In this document: piece after piece, positions 36,433 through 45,370 of the stretch
Layout of the letters: each line of letters begins with the position of its first letter
How positions within the stretch are numbered: the stretch's first letter is position 1
Origin: Lederbergia panacisoli
Lineage (GTDB): Bacteria; Bacillota; Bacilli; Bacillales; Bacillaceae_C
Length of the DNA stretch: 64,000 bases
Assembly (NCBI RefSeq): GCF_024626525.1
Contig: NZ_JANJGU010000009.1
Span: forward strand, 90,797 to 154,796
Direction: 5' to 3'
The notes under the pieces: generated by a model
The model's database searches: none
What the model was told of the DNA's origin: nothing
The model's input: only the letters and a program-made list of their open reading frames with translations
Program-made: the position numbers and the translations under genes

Positions 36433-36570
36433 TTGGGAGAATTAAAAAGATACATAATAGAAATGGATAAAGAATGGTTAACATTGATAATGGAAGCGAA
36501 AAAGTTGGGGCTCGAGAAAGATGAGGTAAGAGATTTTTTAAGGAAGAAAAAGTTAATTTCTAATCAATGA
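36433..36570 (+). CDS. SinI-family antirepressor
   Basis: A 45-residue protein that reads MGELKRYIIEMDKEW, then LTLIMEAKKLGLEKDEVRDF and a basic tail. It aligns over its full length with SinI (ELDQEWVELMVEAKEA-NISPEEIRKYL), the protein that binds and inactivates the biofilm repressor SinR. AGGGGG leaves seven bases before the TTG at 36433, but only one before the ATG at 36427, so TTG is chosen. No sinR gene is adjacent. SinR-type operators lie 370-450 bases upstream. The molecular partner is inferred. Confidence 0.8.
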   Translation: MGELKRYIIEMDKEWLTLIMEAKKLGLEKDEVRDFLRKKKLISNQ

Positions 36571-36702
36571 ATGGTGCTTATGGGATAAGTATTCCTACAG
36601 AGCTGAAGGTTTTTTCAGGAATGCTTTTTATTTTCTCGATTTATCCAATTTGTATATTTTCATACGCTAATTGGCATCCTTTCATTAAAGGAGGCCAGTT
36701 GG

Positions 36703-37062
36703 ATGCTGAACTTAATTATGAAATTAATCGTTTGTCCTATTATTGTGATCATTGCAGCCAACTTTTTAACAAACGTAAACTTCCCATATGTTTATCAGCC
36801 GATTGTTATTGGTATCACGTTGGCCGTAGTGGGACATTTGATGGAAATCGCCATTTTGCAAAAAGGCACCTTTTGGATTAGTAATGCGGTTGATTTTGTA
36901 ACATCCGCGCTCATTATTTACTTTTTATCCTATTTCTTTGCGGGTGCAGATGTTACGATGGGTGGTGCTATAATAACGGCTGCACTTTTAACAGTCGTGG
37001 AATTTTTTGTTCATTTATGGCTTATTCGATCCGGCAGGGCACGAAAAGAACCTTCATTGTAG
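36703..37062 (+). CDS. DUF2512 membrane protein (YndM-like)
   Basis: A 119-aa protein with four membrane helices (LIMKLIVCPIIVIIAANFL, QPIVIGITLAVVGHLMEI, VDFVTSALIIYFLSYFF, TAALLTVVEFFVHLWL). The pattern and length fit the DUF2512 family found mainly in spore-forming Bacilli, function unknown. AAAGGAGG lies 8 bases before the ATG. A bidirectional terminator follows. Confidence 0.8.
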   Translation: MLNLIMKLIVCPIIVIIAANFLTNVNFPYVYQPIVIGITLAVVGHLMEIAILQKGTFWISNAVDFVTSALIIYFLSYFFAGADVTMGGAIITAALLTVVEFFVHLWLIRSGRARKEPSL

Positions 37063-37075
37063 AGGTAGAATCGAT

Positions 37076-37108
37076 AAAATCCCCCACGAATATTGTGAGG
37101 GATTTTAT
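37076..37108. terminator. Bidirectional terminator
   Basis: AAAATCCCCCAC pairs with GTGAGGGATTTT around a 7-base loop, with A/T tails on both sides, between convergent genes. Confidence 0.9.
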
Positions 37109-37113
37109 TCGTT

Positions 37114-37752
37114 TTAAAGCATCTCCATCGCTGAATCTATATCCTTATCGCCAGATAAAACTTCCATTATTTTATTTTTTGAGTTTTCAATTTTGAGCGA
37201 AGCGGCTAGAACATGGGCAACGTCACCACGGGGGATGGACCTGTCATCCATTAATTCAATTTTTTCAGCGAGCTCCACTTTACCAGTAGGCTGATCGTGG
37301 GTTAATCGTCCGGGTCTTACAATTGTATATGTTAACCCGCTGCTCTTTAAGTGATCATCAGCAATTCGCTTTGCGGTTAAATAGTGTTCTATGGGTCCTT
37401 GTGGGTCGTCAGCACCGATGGAGCTTAACATGACAAAATGTTTTACGCCGCTGGATTTTGCACCATCAATGAGCTTGATTGCTCCTTCTTGATCAACGGA
37501 AATGGTTTTGTCGGGGCCAGTTTTCGATCCTGATCCGGCTGCAAAGATGACAGCATCCATTCCGTTCGTAACCCTACTAATATCCTCCTCTAAATCGGCG
37601 ACAATCACTTCAACTGCACCCAAATTCATTAGTTCTTCTTCCTGATCTTCATTTCTCACCATTGCGTAAGGATGATGATCGCTATTGTTAGCTAAAAATT
37701 GTACGAGCAACCGTCCGGTATGTCCATTTGCACCGACTACTAATACCTTCAT
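37114..37752 (-). CDS. NAD(P)H-binding atypical SDR (YhfK/YwnB-like)
   Basis: A 212-aa single Rossmann domain. VLVVGANGHTGRLLVQFL has the GxxGxxG loop at residues 7-13; VIFAAGSGSKTG and FVMLSSIGADDP, TIVRPGRLT follow as in YhfK and NmrA-like proteins. No classical YxxxK pair is obvious, so it may be a redox sensor or reductase of unknown substrate. AAAAGGAGCG lies 10 bases before the ATG. Divergent from the YedK/HMCES gene. Confidence 0.82.
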   Translation of the reverse strand: MKVLVVGANGHTGRLLVQFLANNSDHHPYAMVRNEDQEEELMNLGAVEVIVADLEEDISRVTNGMDAVIFAAGSGSKTGPDKTISVDQEGAIKLIDGAKSSGVKHFVMLSSIGADDPQGPIEHYLTAKRIADDHLKSSGLTYTIVRPGRLTHDQPTGKVELAEKIELMDDRSIPRGDVAHVLAASLKIENSKNKIMEVLSGDKDIDSAMEML

Positions 37753-37862
37753 TATAATGATCGCTCCTTTTCACTAATATGACCCAATATTGTATAATTT
37801 CCTTAAACGGTAAATTATAAACAATTCTTGAAGGTTAAAATAAATGATCGGAGTGTATTGAA

Positions 37863-38528
37863 ATGTGTGGACGTTACAGTTTATTCGCTCCAAGGGAAGA
37901 TTTAGCAGCAAGATTTGAATTGATGGATTTTGAAGAGATAGAATGGGTGGAGCGATATAATATTGCTCCAAGCCAGAATGTCCTAGCAATCATAAGGTCG
38001 AGTGCGGGAAATAAAATCGGCATGTTGAAATGGGGATTAGTGCCCTCTTGGGCTAAAGACCCGAAAATTGGTTATAAAATGATCAATGCACGAGCTGAAA
38101 CGATAGATCAGAAACCAAGCTTCAAAACTCTTTTAAAAAGAAGAAGATGCATCATACCGTCGGATGGATTTTACGAATGGAAAAAAGCAGGGACACAGAA
38201 AATACCCTTTCGTTTCCAATTACAGTCAAAGGAACCATTTGCGTTCGCGGGATTGTGGGACCGCTTTGAGGACAATGGAGCGACTATCCATTCATGTACT
38301 ATTATTACAACAGAAGCGAATTCTGTTGTAAAAGATGTCCATGATCGAATGCCTGTAATATTGACGAAAGAAGCAAGCGAGGCATGGTTAGATCGTTCCA
38401 TTAATGATGAGCGTTACTTAAAAAGTCTTCTCGTTCCTTTTCCTGCTGAAGAAATGGAAACTTATTCAGTTTCCCCTCTAGTGAATAGCCCGAAAAACGA
38501 TGTTAGAGAAATTGTTAATTCCCTATAA
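37863..38528 (+). CDS. SOS-response-associated peptidase (YedK/HMCES family)
   Basis: A 221-aa SRAP-domain protein that forms a thiazolidine crosslink with abasic sites in single-stranded DNA. The catalytic Cys-2 follows the start Met directly (MCGRYSLF), and the other family residues are seen: NIAPSQ, GLVPSWAKDP, MINARAET (Glu), CIIPSDGFYEWKK (Glu) and HDRMPVIL (His). The Met-Cys start fixes the start codon at 37863. It probably protects stalled replication forks; B. subtilis has homologues such as YoqW. Confidence 0.92.
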   Translation: MCGRYSLFAPREDLAARFELMDFEEIEWVERYNIAPSQNVLAIIRSSAGNKIGMLKWGLVPSWAKDPKIGYKMINARAETIDQKPSFKTLLKRRRCIIPSDGFYEWKKAGTQKIPFRFQLQSKEPFAFAGLWDRFEDNGATIHSCTIITTEANSVVKDVHDRMPVILTKEASEAWLDRSINDERYLKSLLVPFPAEEMETYSVSPLVNSPKNDVREIVNSL

Positions 38529-38688
38529 GGAACCGATTTAATTTCTACAAATTTCTTTAACTTAAAATTATGCTCGAAATTTATTTAGGAAGAATGACAA
38601 AACCTCTTCCTAATCTACATGATTAGTGAAAGGACAAGCATCCCTTTCTGTTGAAATGTATACATAACATTTAAACAGGAGGGATACG

Positions 38689-39186
38689 GTGGAACAGCAC
38701 ATTTTTTCTTCCGAAGCGGCGAAAACACTTGGCATTGGGGCGAGTACGATTAGAAAGTATGCAGCATTATTGGAGGCCAATGGGTACAGATTTGAACGTG
38801 GGACGAATAACGGTCGAATCTTCAAACACGCTGATTTAAAGGTTATATCTAATATGATGGAACTGATGACAAAGGAAGAGTTAGCAATTGAACTTGCGGC
38901 CGAAAAAGCTGTTGGGGATACTCCTAAAAAAGAAAGTCCAGCAACTGACACAAATAAAGATTTACATGATTTCATTGAACAAATGAAGGATTTAGAAATA
39001 CAGCAAGCGTCTTTGATTGAAATGAATCGGGCATTGGCAAAACAAGTTGAAAGTTTAACGGAAAAAATAGAAGAAAGAGAAAGGGACTTGCAATTATTCA
39101 AAATGGTAGAGGATTCAAGAAATAAAAAGAAAAGAAAAGGGATTGCTTTATTTCGCCCACTTACTGCGTTGTCCGGAAAAAGGTAA
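38689..39186 (+). CDS. MerR-type helix-turn-helix protein with coiled coil (DUF3967-like)
   Basis: A 165-aa protein. The N-terminal MerR-like HTH (SSEAAKTLGIGASTIRKYAALLEANGY) is followed by a linker and a long coiled coil (about 88-150, KDLHDFIEQMKDLEIQQASLIEM) and a basic tail. This layout matches Bacillus DUF3967 proteins and resembles RacA. Target genes are unknown. The start is GTG at 38689 with AGGAGGG 7 bases upstream. Confidence 0.75.
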   Translation: MEQHIFSSEAAKTLGIGASTIRKYAALLEANGYRFERGTNNGRIFKHADLKVISNMMELMTKEELAIELAAEKAVGDTPKKESPATDTNKDLHDFIEQMKDLEIQQASLIEMNRALAKQVESLTEKIEERERDLQLFKMVEDSRNKKKRKGIALFRPLTALSGKR

Positions 39187-39263
39187 TCAATCGCTCTTAC
39201 TTTATATTGTCGAAATTTTCAAACGCGTTATAATGGGTAATAATGACAATCTTGGAGGGGAAT

Positions 39264-39614
39264 ATGCAAATTACATTTGAAAATCAAAGCTTACATGAAA
39301 TTTTCCAGCGCGTTTCCAGAGTAATGAATGCACATCAAGAACCACTTGAAGACATAAACGCCGTTTTCCAATTCGAAATATCTGGTGAGCAAAGAGGTGT
39401 CTATCAACTTATTTTGCAAGATGGAAAAGCAAATGTGGCAGAAGGCGCTGCCGATGAAACAGAATGCACGCTCATAATGAATTACAATGATTTTAAAGAA
39501 TTATTGTCTGGGAGATTAAACAGTACAACCGCTTATATGATGGGAAGATTAAAAGTAAAAGGAAGCCTCGGATTCGCTTTAAGACTGGAATCTATTTTAA
39601 AGCAATACCGATAG
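39264..39614 (+). CDS. SCP2 sterol-binding-like domain protein
   Basis: A 116-aa protein comprising one SCP2-like domain. VFQFEISGEQRGVYQLIL and AADETECTLIMNYNDFKELLSGRLNSTTAYMMGRLKVKGSL are the family core, a hydrophobic-ligand pocket. Function in Bacillus is unknown. GGAGGGG lies 6 bases before the ATG at 39264, so the ATG at 39243 is rejected. A sigma-A-like TTGTCG and TATAAT pair lies upstream, and a terminator follows. Confidence 0.78.
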   Translation: MQITFENQSLHEIFQRVSRVMNAHQEPLEDINAVFQFEISGEQRGVYQLILQDGKANVAEGAADETECTLIMNYNDFKELLSGRLNSTTAYMMGRLKVKGSLGFALRLESILKQYR

Positions 39615-39616
39615 GG

Positions 39617-39655
39617 AATAAGCAGTCGTCTCAAAGGGCGGCTGTTTATTTTGTT
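39617..39655 (+). terminator. Terminator after the SCP2-like gene
   Basis: AATAAGCAGTCGTC pairs with GGCGGCTGTTTATT (G-U pairs allowed), followed by TTGTT. Confidence 0.75.
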
Positions 39656-39829
39656 ATTAAAGGAAAATTCCCTTAAATGAGGATTATTCTTTCTATCACA
39701 GGGTATAGTAGATAACAGTTAAGCAAAAAAGTTGACAAATTGATTACGCTTCTTCAAAAACGATATACAGTGAGTGAAATTTAAGGTAGAATATGAATAA
39801 GATGTCAAATCTTAAAGAGGTGATCTTTC

Positions 39830-39979
39830 TTGCAAAGAGATCATGATCAGCTTCAAAAAGTAATAAGTAGTCTGACAGAGATCGGAGTTAAGATTTCTAA
39901 AACGAAATCAAGACTTGAAGTTAACAAGGTACTTGAGGATGTCAAGTCTATCCAAAATTATTCGGAACTTCACTCTTAA
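39830..39979 (+). CDS. Small protein, unknown (49 aa)
   Basis: A TTG-started frame with AAAGAGGTG 6 bases upstream encodes a 49-residue, charged, probably helical peptide (MQRDHDQLQKVISSL to SELHS). A terminator hairpin follows within 7 bases of the stop, which supports a real small gene. I recognise no family. Confidence 0.5.
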   Translation: MQRDHDQLQKVISSLTEIGVKISKTKSRLEVNKVLEDVKSIQNYSELHS

Positions 39980-39985
39980 GGCAGG

Positions 39986-40030
39986 CAAGTCAGGTGTGTA
40001 CAGGAAAGCATACTTGGCTTGTTTTATTTT
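39986..40030 (+). terminator. Terminator after the 49-aa gene
   Basis: CAAGTCAGGTGTG pairs with CATACTTGGCTTG (several G-U pairs), followed by TTTTATTTT. Confidence 0.65.
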
Positions 40031-40088
40031 CAAAATAATAATTTTCCACCTTATTATTTCTTGGGAAATAATGTTGGAAAAAGTCGAG

Positions 40089-40122
40089 AAAAACACTTAA
40101 GGAAGGACCAAAAGTGTTTTTT
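40089..40122. terminator. Terminator of the hemolysin-like gene (minus strand)
   Basis: AAAAACACTT pairs with AAGTGTTTTT around a 12-base loop, with A/T tails either side; it lies 1 base past the minus-strand stop. Confidence 0.75.
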
Positions 40123-41436
40123 TTACTTCTTCTTTTCTACTTCTACAACACTAATATGAGATCCTTCCATCGTGTTCACATGAAAATCATGTTGATCGGC
40201 AGTAAGCGTATCGCCTTCCTGCAAATCATACTTTTGTGTTAGGAGCCAACCTCCTATTGTATCGACATCTTCACCGGAAAGGTGAACTCCCAATAGGTTA
40301 TTTACATCATCAATAAGCATTTTGGCATCTAGCAAATAGTGGTTATCAGATAGTTTACGGACGTTCGGTATCTCATCCGCATCAAACTCGTCTCTAATAT
40401 CTCCAACAATTTCTTCAAGAATGTCTTCTACCGTAATAATTCCCGCAGTTCCCCCATATTCATCAAATAAAACCGCCATATGCGTTCTTTCCTTTTGCAT
40501 TTTGACGAGTAAGCTTTGTATTGGAATTGTTTCAATCACCCTAATGACCGGTTTTACATATGGCATGATAGGCTCGTTCCCCATACAGTTGCCGCCGATA
40601 CAATCCGTAAGAAACTCTTTGACATTAACAATTCCAATAATTGTGTCCTTATCACCATCTGTTACGGGATAACGGGTAAATCTTTCTTCTCGAATCGTTC
40701 CTATTATTTCTTCTATTGAAGCGGTTTTATCAATACTGAATATTTCAATCCTAGGGACCATGATTTCCTTAGCAATCCGATTGTCAAACTCAAAGATTCT
40801 ATTTACATATCGATATTCAGATTGATTTATTTCCCCACTTTTCAAGCTTTCTGACAGAATAATCCTTAACTCCTCTTCTGAATGGGCGAGTTCACTTTCG
40901 GAAGCAGGCTTTATACCAAATAATCCTACGATTAACCGAGCGCTGCCATTCAACGCCCAAATAAAAGGGTACATAATTTTATAAAAAAATATGAGAGGAG
41001 CTGCAATAGAAAGTGTAATTTCTTCTGCTTTGTGAATGGCAAATGTTTTAGGAGCTAATTCACCTACGACTACGTGAATAAATGTAATCGTACTAAATGC
41101 AATGATAAAAGAAAGAACACTGACTATTGATTCTGGAACGGAAAACTTTTCAAATATCGGTGTAAGCAGTACTTGAACAGTAGGTTCTCCTAACCACCCT
41201 AATCCTAGGGCTGTAACGGTAATTCCAAGTTGAGTGGCCGATAAGTATCCATCTAAATTGGAAAGCAGTCGTTTTGCTGTTACAGCTTTTTTATTCCCTT
41301 GTGCGATAAGTTGGTCAATGCGTGAACTACGAACTTTAACTATGGCGAATTCGGACGCTACGAAAAAGGCAGTTAATGCAATTAAAAGGATAACGAGTAG
41401 TATATTAATGACTAACAATGGAGCGTCATGCTTCAA
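40123..41436 (-). CDS. CNNM/CorC-type transporter (hemolysin family)
   Basis: A 437-aa membrane protein in standard order: DUF21 transmembrane domain (about 1-200, VINILLVILLIALTAFFVASEFAIVKVR), two CBS domains (about 215-340, MVPRIEIFSIDKTASIEEII; VIETIPIQSLLVKMQKERTHMAVLFDEYGG) and a CorC_HlyC domain (about 355-430). Family members move Mg2+ or Co2+; the hemolysin name is historical. AGGAGGTGAAG lies about 15 bases upstream of the ATG. It is monocistronic. Confidence 0.9.
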   Translation of the reverse strand: MKHDAPLLVINILLVILLIALTAFFVASEFAIVKVRSSRIDQLIAQGNKKAVTAKRLLSNLDGYLSATQLGITVTALGLGWLGEPTVQVLLTPIFEKFSVPESIVSVLSFIIAFSTITFIHVVVGELAPKTFAIHKAEEITLSIAAPLIFFYKIMYPFIWALNGSARLIVGLFGIKPASESELAHSEEELRIILSESLKSGEINQSEYRYVNRIFEFDNRIAKEIMVPRIEIFSIDKTASIEEIIGTIREERFTRYPVTDGDKDTIIGIVNVKEFLTDCIGGNCMGNEPIMPYVKPVIRVIETIPIQSLLVKMQKERTHMAVLFDEYGGTAGIITVEDILEEIVGDIRDEFDADEIPNVRKLSDNHYLLDAKMLIDDVNNLLGVHLSGEDVDTIGGWLLTQKYDLQEGDTLTADQHDFHVNTMEGSHISVVEVEKKK

Positions 41437-41664
41437 TATAATTCATGAAGCGTGACTTCACCTCCTCAGCAGGGTTTTCTCTATCATGTAATTTCAGTAA
41501 GATATACATACTTTACCCACAAAGCGGCAACAATTATCGTTTCATATGAAATTTTATAAAACAATTGAGGAATTCCTTAAATAGTGGTGAAAATCTGTTA
41601 TGATAGAATCAACTTCAAAGATGGAGCCATATACAACCTTTTGATTAGCAATGGAGGGCTTTTC

Positions 41665-42447
41665 TTGAAAAAACATGTATCAGATCGAGAATTGATCTAT
41701 GTACATATGAACAATAAAGATCATTTTGTTCTTTCATATGGAATTGAATTTGTTGAATTCATATCCGGGATTCCTAATCAAATCCCAAATGCATTATTAA
41801 TTCGCCATAAAGTAAAGGATAGTCATTTTAACATGCATACAATGTTAGAATATGTAGATCACGAGTTGATTGAAAAATTACTCGAAGATGATGTACACGG
41901 GTTTGGTGACTTTTGCTGGCTGGATTTTAATGATGAGGAACATTTAAATCTGCTAAGTGGGCAGGAAATAGCAGAAATCCTTTATTTAGGACATCGTAAG
42001 GAACATTTGAAGCTTCCTTTTTATGGGAAGCTCAAAAACAGCTTTGCTTATCTTGCCGGAGATGATGGTTGGTATAATAAAACATACTACAAGGATTGGG
42101 ATTCCTTTTTTTTAATGCTAGGTTCTGTAATAGTAGGTAAAATCAATAACCAAAAAGAAAAGCCTCTCTTTTTTAGAGTGAAAAAGAAAAGTATTCCGCC
42201 TATACCTAAGGAAATCCTTCATCCTTTCTCTGATTTTATGAAAGAGGGAATCGTGATTTCTATTGAAAAGGCTGTTCGCAATAGGTTCATGATAGAGATC
42301 CCAGTATGGGTTATTGGAGATTTTTATGATATGGATGCCATGTATGAGGAATATGAAATGCTTGGTGAAAGAAAAGCTGATGGAAAACTTGTTTTTGATC
42401 GTAAAACGGGTGAATGGCAAGCATTTGCGGCATATTCATCTTCGTAA
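41665..42447 (+). CDS. Conserved Bacillus hypothetical protein
   Basis: A 260-aa soluble protein with no membrane segment, rich in aromatic and acidic residues (ELIYVHMNNKDHFVLSYGIEF, then FGDFCWLDFNDEEHLNLLSGQEIAEILYLGH). I recall similar Bacillus proteins, some mislabelled as an oxalate:formate antiporter, for which nothing here gives support. GGAGGG lies 8 bases before the TTG at 41665, so the longer upstream frame is not used. A terminator follows. Function unknown. Confidence 0.75.
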   Translation: MKKHVSDRELIYVHMNNKDHFVLSYGIEFVEFISGIPNQIPNALLIRHKVKDSHFNMHTMLEYVDHELIEKLLEDDVHGFGDFCWLDFNDEEHLNLLSGQEIAEILYLGHRKEHLKLPFYGKLKNSFAYLAGDDGWYNKTYYKDWDSFFLMLGSVIVGKINNQKEKPLFFRVKKKSIPPIPKEILHPFSDFMKEGIVISIEKAVRNRFMIEIPVWVIGDFYDMDAMYEEYEMLGERKADGKLVFDRKTGEWQAFAAYSSS

Positions 42448-42464
42448 ACTAAAAAACTGCAAAG

Positions 42465-42498
42465 CGTGGGCTCACTGATTAGTGAATCCACGTTTTTT
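42465..42498 (+). terminator. Terminator after the hypothetical gene
   Basis: CGTGG..TCACT pairs with AGTGA..CCACG around GATT, followed by six T. Confidence 0.8.
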
Positions 42499-42626
42499 AT
42501 CTGTTTACTAGAGCACCATTGTTGTTTTCGCCCATATACTATAAAAAGAAAAACAGAAGAATTCATTTAGTTATGCCCCATCTTCATGGTAAAATAAATA
42601 ACATCTGCACTTCATGGAGGATTATT

Positions 42627-43700
42627 ATGAAAACGAATATATGTTTATTATATGGTGGAAAATCGGCAGAACATGAGGTTTCTTTACAAACAGCCAAGGC
42701 TGTTATTAAAGCTTTGGATACGAATAAATTTGCTATTCATCCTATTTTTATATCAAATGAAGGTAATTGGATAAAGGGACCTGAATTAAGTGGTCCTGTT
42801 GACAATGTAAAAGAGTTAGAATTCCGAAATGCGGGAGAAGTAGTTGGACCGAATGCATTAAGTACAAGGATTTCACCTGAACAAAAGGGAAGCTATGATG
42901 TTGTTTTTCCACTTTTACATGGTCCGAATGGTGAAGATGGAACGGTGCAAGGGATGCTGGAATTATTAAATATTCCTTATGTTGGGAATGGTGTCCTTGC
43001 TTCATCAGCAGGCATGGACAAAGTAATCATGAAAAATTTATTCGGGCAAGCGGGACTTGATCAAGTGAAGTATGTGTCCTATATTCGCAGTGCTTGGGAT
43101 GTGGATAGAGACAGATCTTATGATCAAGTAGAGACTGAAATTGGCTACCCTTGTTTTGTAAAACCTGCAAACCTCGGATCCAGTGTTGGAATAAGTAAAT
43201 GTGAAAATCGTAATGAGTTGGCTGAAGCATTTGTAAATGCATTTAAATATGATCGGAAAATTATCATTGAAGAAGGGGTTACAGCCAGGGAAATAGAGGT
43301 TGGCGTTCTCGGAAATGATTTTCCCGAATGCTCAGTCTCCGGAGAAATTGTTCCGAATAAAGGATTTTATGATTATGAAGCTAAATACTCCGACGGAGAT
43401 ACGGCATTAATCATCCCTGCTGATGTCCCTGAGGAGCAATATAAAGAAATAACAAAAATGGCCGTCAAGGCTTTTAAAGCACTCGATTGTTCAGGACTTG
43501 CTAGAGCTGATTTCTTTGTAACGAAAGAAGGACGCATCATTATAAATGAAGTAAATACAATGCCTGGTTTCACCCCATTCAGCATGTTCCCACTTTTATG
43601 GAAGCATACAGGAGTCGAATACCCGGAATTAATTGAACGCTTAGTTCAACTTGCGTTGGAGCGACACGAAGAAAAACAATCTATTACTTACACGATCTAA
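42627..43700 (+). CDS. ddl: D-alanine--D-alanine ligase
   Basis: A 357-aa ATP-grasp enzyme making the D-Ala-D-Ala dipeptide of peptidoglycan. The N-terminal [47 protein letters not shown] (substrate loop) and [17 protein letters not shown] motifs are complete. GGAGG lies 8 bases before the ATG at 42627; the frame upstream of it is not coding. It is followed by murF, which uses the product, as in B. subtilis. Confidence 0.96.
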   Translation: MKTNICLLYGGKSAEHEVSLQTAKAVIKALDTNKFAIHPIFISNEGNWIKGPELSGPVDNVKELEFRNAGEVVGPNALSTRISPEQKGSYDVVFPLLHGPNGEDGTVQGMLELLNIPYVGNGVLASSAGMDKVIMKNLFGQAGLDQVKYVSYIRSAWDVDRDRSYDQVETEIGYPCFVKPANLGSSVGISKCENRNELAEAFVNAFKYDRKIIIEEGVTAREIEVGVLGNDFPECSVSGEIVPNKGFYDYEAKYSDGDTALIIPADVPEEQYKEITKMAVKAFKALDCSGLARADFFVTKEGRIIINEVNTMPGFTPFSMFPLLWKHTGVEYPELIERLVQLALERHEEKQSITYTI

Positions 43701-43714
43701 AGAAACTTTAAAAA

Positions 43715-43746
43715 AGCTGTCCCAACTGCGATATATTGGGACAGCT
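43715..43746 (+). other. Hairpin between ddl and murF
   Basis: AGCTGTCCCAA pairs perfectly with TTGGGACAGCT around a 10-base loop, without a T run, just before the murF ribosome binding site. It may be a processing site or partial attenuator. Confidence 0.6.
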
Positions 43747-43765
43747 GTAAACGTTAGGGGGATTT

Positions 43766-45145
43766 ATGATGATAAAGCGTACAATAGGGCAGTTGGCAAC
43801 GATGATAAAAGTGGAAAACGATGTAACGCCATTTCAAGAAATTGGAATAAAGGGAGTCTCATTTGATACTAGGCAGATTATGCCTGGCACTTTATTTGTT
43901 CCGTTAAAAGGAGAAGCGAATGATGGGCATAAATATGTAGATGCTGCATTTGCCAAAGGTGCCAGTGCCGTGCTTTGGCAAAAGGATGTGCCAAATCCGC
44001 CTGTTAATATGCCTGTTTTAATCGTTGAAGATACGCTTCGCTCCTTGCAAGATCTTGCACATTCCTATCGCAAACAAACTTCTGCAAAAGTAATCGGAAT
44101 CACTGGAAGTAATGGGAAGACGACAACAAAGGACATTGTCGCCGCTGTATTTTCTCACGACTTTAAGGTGCATAAAACAGACGGGAATTTTAATAATCAT
44201 ATTGGCCTGCCTTTAACGATCCTAGCTATGGATGAAACAACTGAAGTCGCCATTCTTGAGATGGGGATGAGTGGCAAAGGAGAAATTTCATTATTAACAA
44301 AGATTGCCCAGCCTGACGCCGCGATTATTACAAATATTGGAGAAGCTCACTTGCAGGATTTGGGTTCTCGTGAGGCGATTGCCAATGCAAAACTTGAAAT
44401 TATTGAAGGTCTACCGAAAAACGGCTTATTGATTTATCCCGGCAATGAACCATTATTGATTAAAAAAATAAGCAGCCTTAAACAATTCCATACGTGTACA
44501 TTTGGTGAAACGCGTGAAAATGATATATATCCTGAGGAAATAAATATAGAAGAGAATGGAAGTTCATTCATCGTTCCCGGACTTTCCGATGAACCATTCT
44601 TCCTTCCAATTGCTGGGACGCATAATATAATGAATGCATTGGCGGCCATTCTTGCTGCAAAAGAGTTTTTGATTCCGACGAATTCTATTCAAGAAGGTTT
44701 GAAATCAGTAAAATTGTCAAATATGAGAATGGAATGGCATGATGGTATAAAAGGAACCCGTATTTTAAACGATGCGTATAATGCGAGCCCTACAGCCATG
44801 AGGGCTGTCATTTCGATGGTTGAAAATCTGGCTGAGAATCGTGAAAAAGTTGTTGTATTAGGTGATATGTTGGAACTTGGCGAAAAGGAAGAGGAGTTCC
44901 ATAAGCAAATTGGGGAAAATTTGGATCCAAATAAAATCAAGTATGTGTTTACGTATGGTCCACTAGGGAAATATATAGCAGCTGGTGCAAAAATACGTTT
45001 TCCAGAGAACAGAGTTTATGAATTTGAGGATAAAGGGGAGCTTATTGACACCTTAATCGAAAAAATCGAAGGTAATGAACTCATCCTCTTTAAAGCCTCA
45101 AGAGGTGTAAAGCTGGAAGAAACGGTCAATTCCATGCTCGTTTAA
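43766..45145 (+). CDS. murF: UDP-MurNAc-tripeptide--D-Ala-D-Ala ligase
   Basis: A 459-aa Mur ligase that attaches D-Ala-D-Ala to the UDP-MurNAc-tripeptide in the cytoplasm. The ATP loop GITGSNGKTTTKD starts at residue 111, and the family strings FNNHIGLPLTIL, EMGMSGKGEI and ILNDAYNASPTAM follow. AGGGGGA lies 5-8 bases before the first of two adjacent ATGs (43766, 43769). It works directly with ddl upstream and alr further down. Confidence 0.96.
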   Translation: MMIKRTIGQLATMIKVENDVTPFQEIGIKGVSFDTRQIMPGTLFVPLKGEANDGHKYVDAAFAKGASAVLWQKDVPNPPVNMPVLIVEDTLRSLQDLAHSYRKQTSAKVIGITGSNGKTTTKDIVAAVFSHDFKVHKTDGNFNNHIGLPLTILAMDETTEVAILEMGMSGKGEISLLTKIAQPDAAIITNIGEAHLQDLGSREAIANAKLEIIEGLPKNGLLIYPGNEPLLIKKISSLKQFHTCTFGETRENDIYPEEINIEENGSSFIVPGLSDEPFFLPIAGTHNIMNALAAILAAKEFLIPTNSIQEGLKSVKLSNMRMEWHDGIKGTRILNDAYNASPTAMRAVISMVENLAENREKVVVLGDMLELGEKEEEFHKQIGENLDPNKIKYVFTYGPLGKYIAAGAKIRFPENRVYEFEDKGELIDTLIEKIEGNELILFKASRGVKLEETVNSMLV

Positions 45146-45370
45146 TATTTTGTCCGGATAAAGAATGACTGAGTGGAAGAAAATAAAAAAGATAGTTCAC
45201 TCATTAAGACTATAATTGTATTCAATAACGTTTAATGATAGAATTATCAACATCGTTTACAACTTTCACGGCAGTTCTTTAAAGAAAAATTATTTTTTAG
45301 CAGATAACCCGGGATAGTACGGGAGAGACAAAAGTCTCAATTTGAAGTATTCAAAGGAGATTGAGTAGCA

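Noticed and set aside
36567..36881. 104-codon frame overlapping the DUF2512 gene
   Set aside because: It is an out-of-phase shadow of a well-supported gene with a strong ribosome binding site.
41584..41664. Longer N-terminus for the hypothetical gene at 41665
   Set aside because: The ribosome binding site GGAGGG lies inside this extension, directly before the TTG start.
45274..45286. GTTCTTTAAAGAA upstream of cshA as another SinR site
   Set aside because: Only one half matches GTTCTYT and no related gene lies nearby; probably chance in AT-rich DNA.
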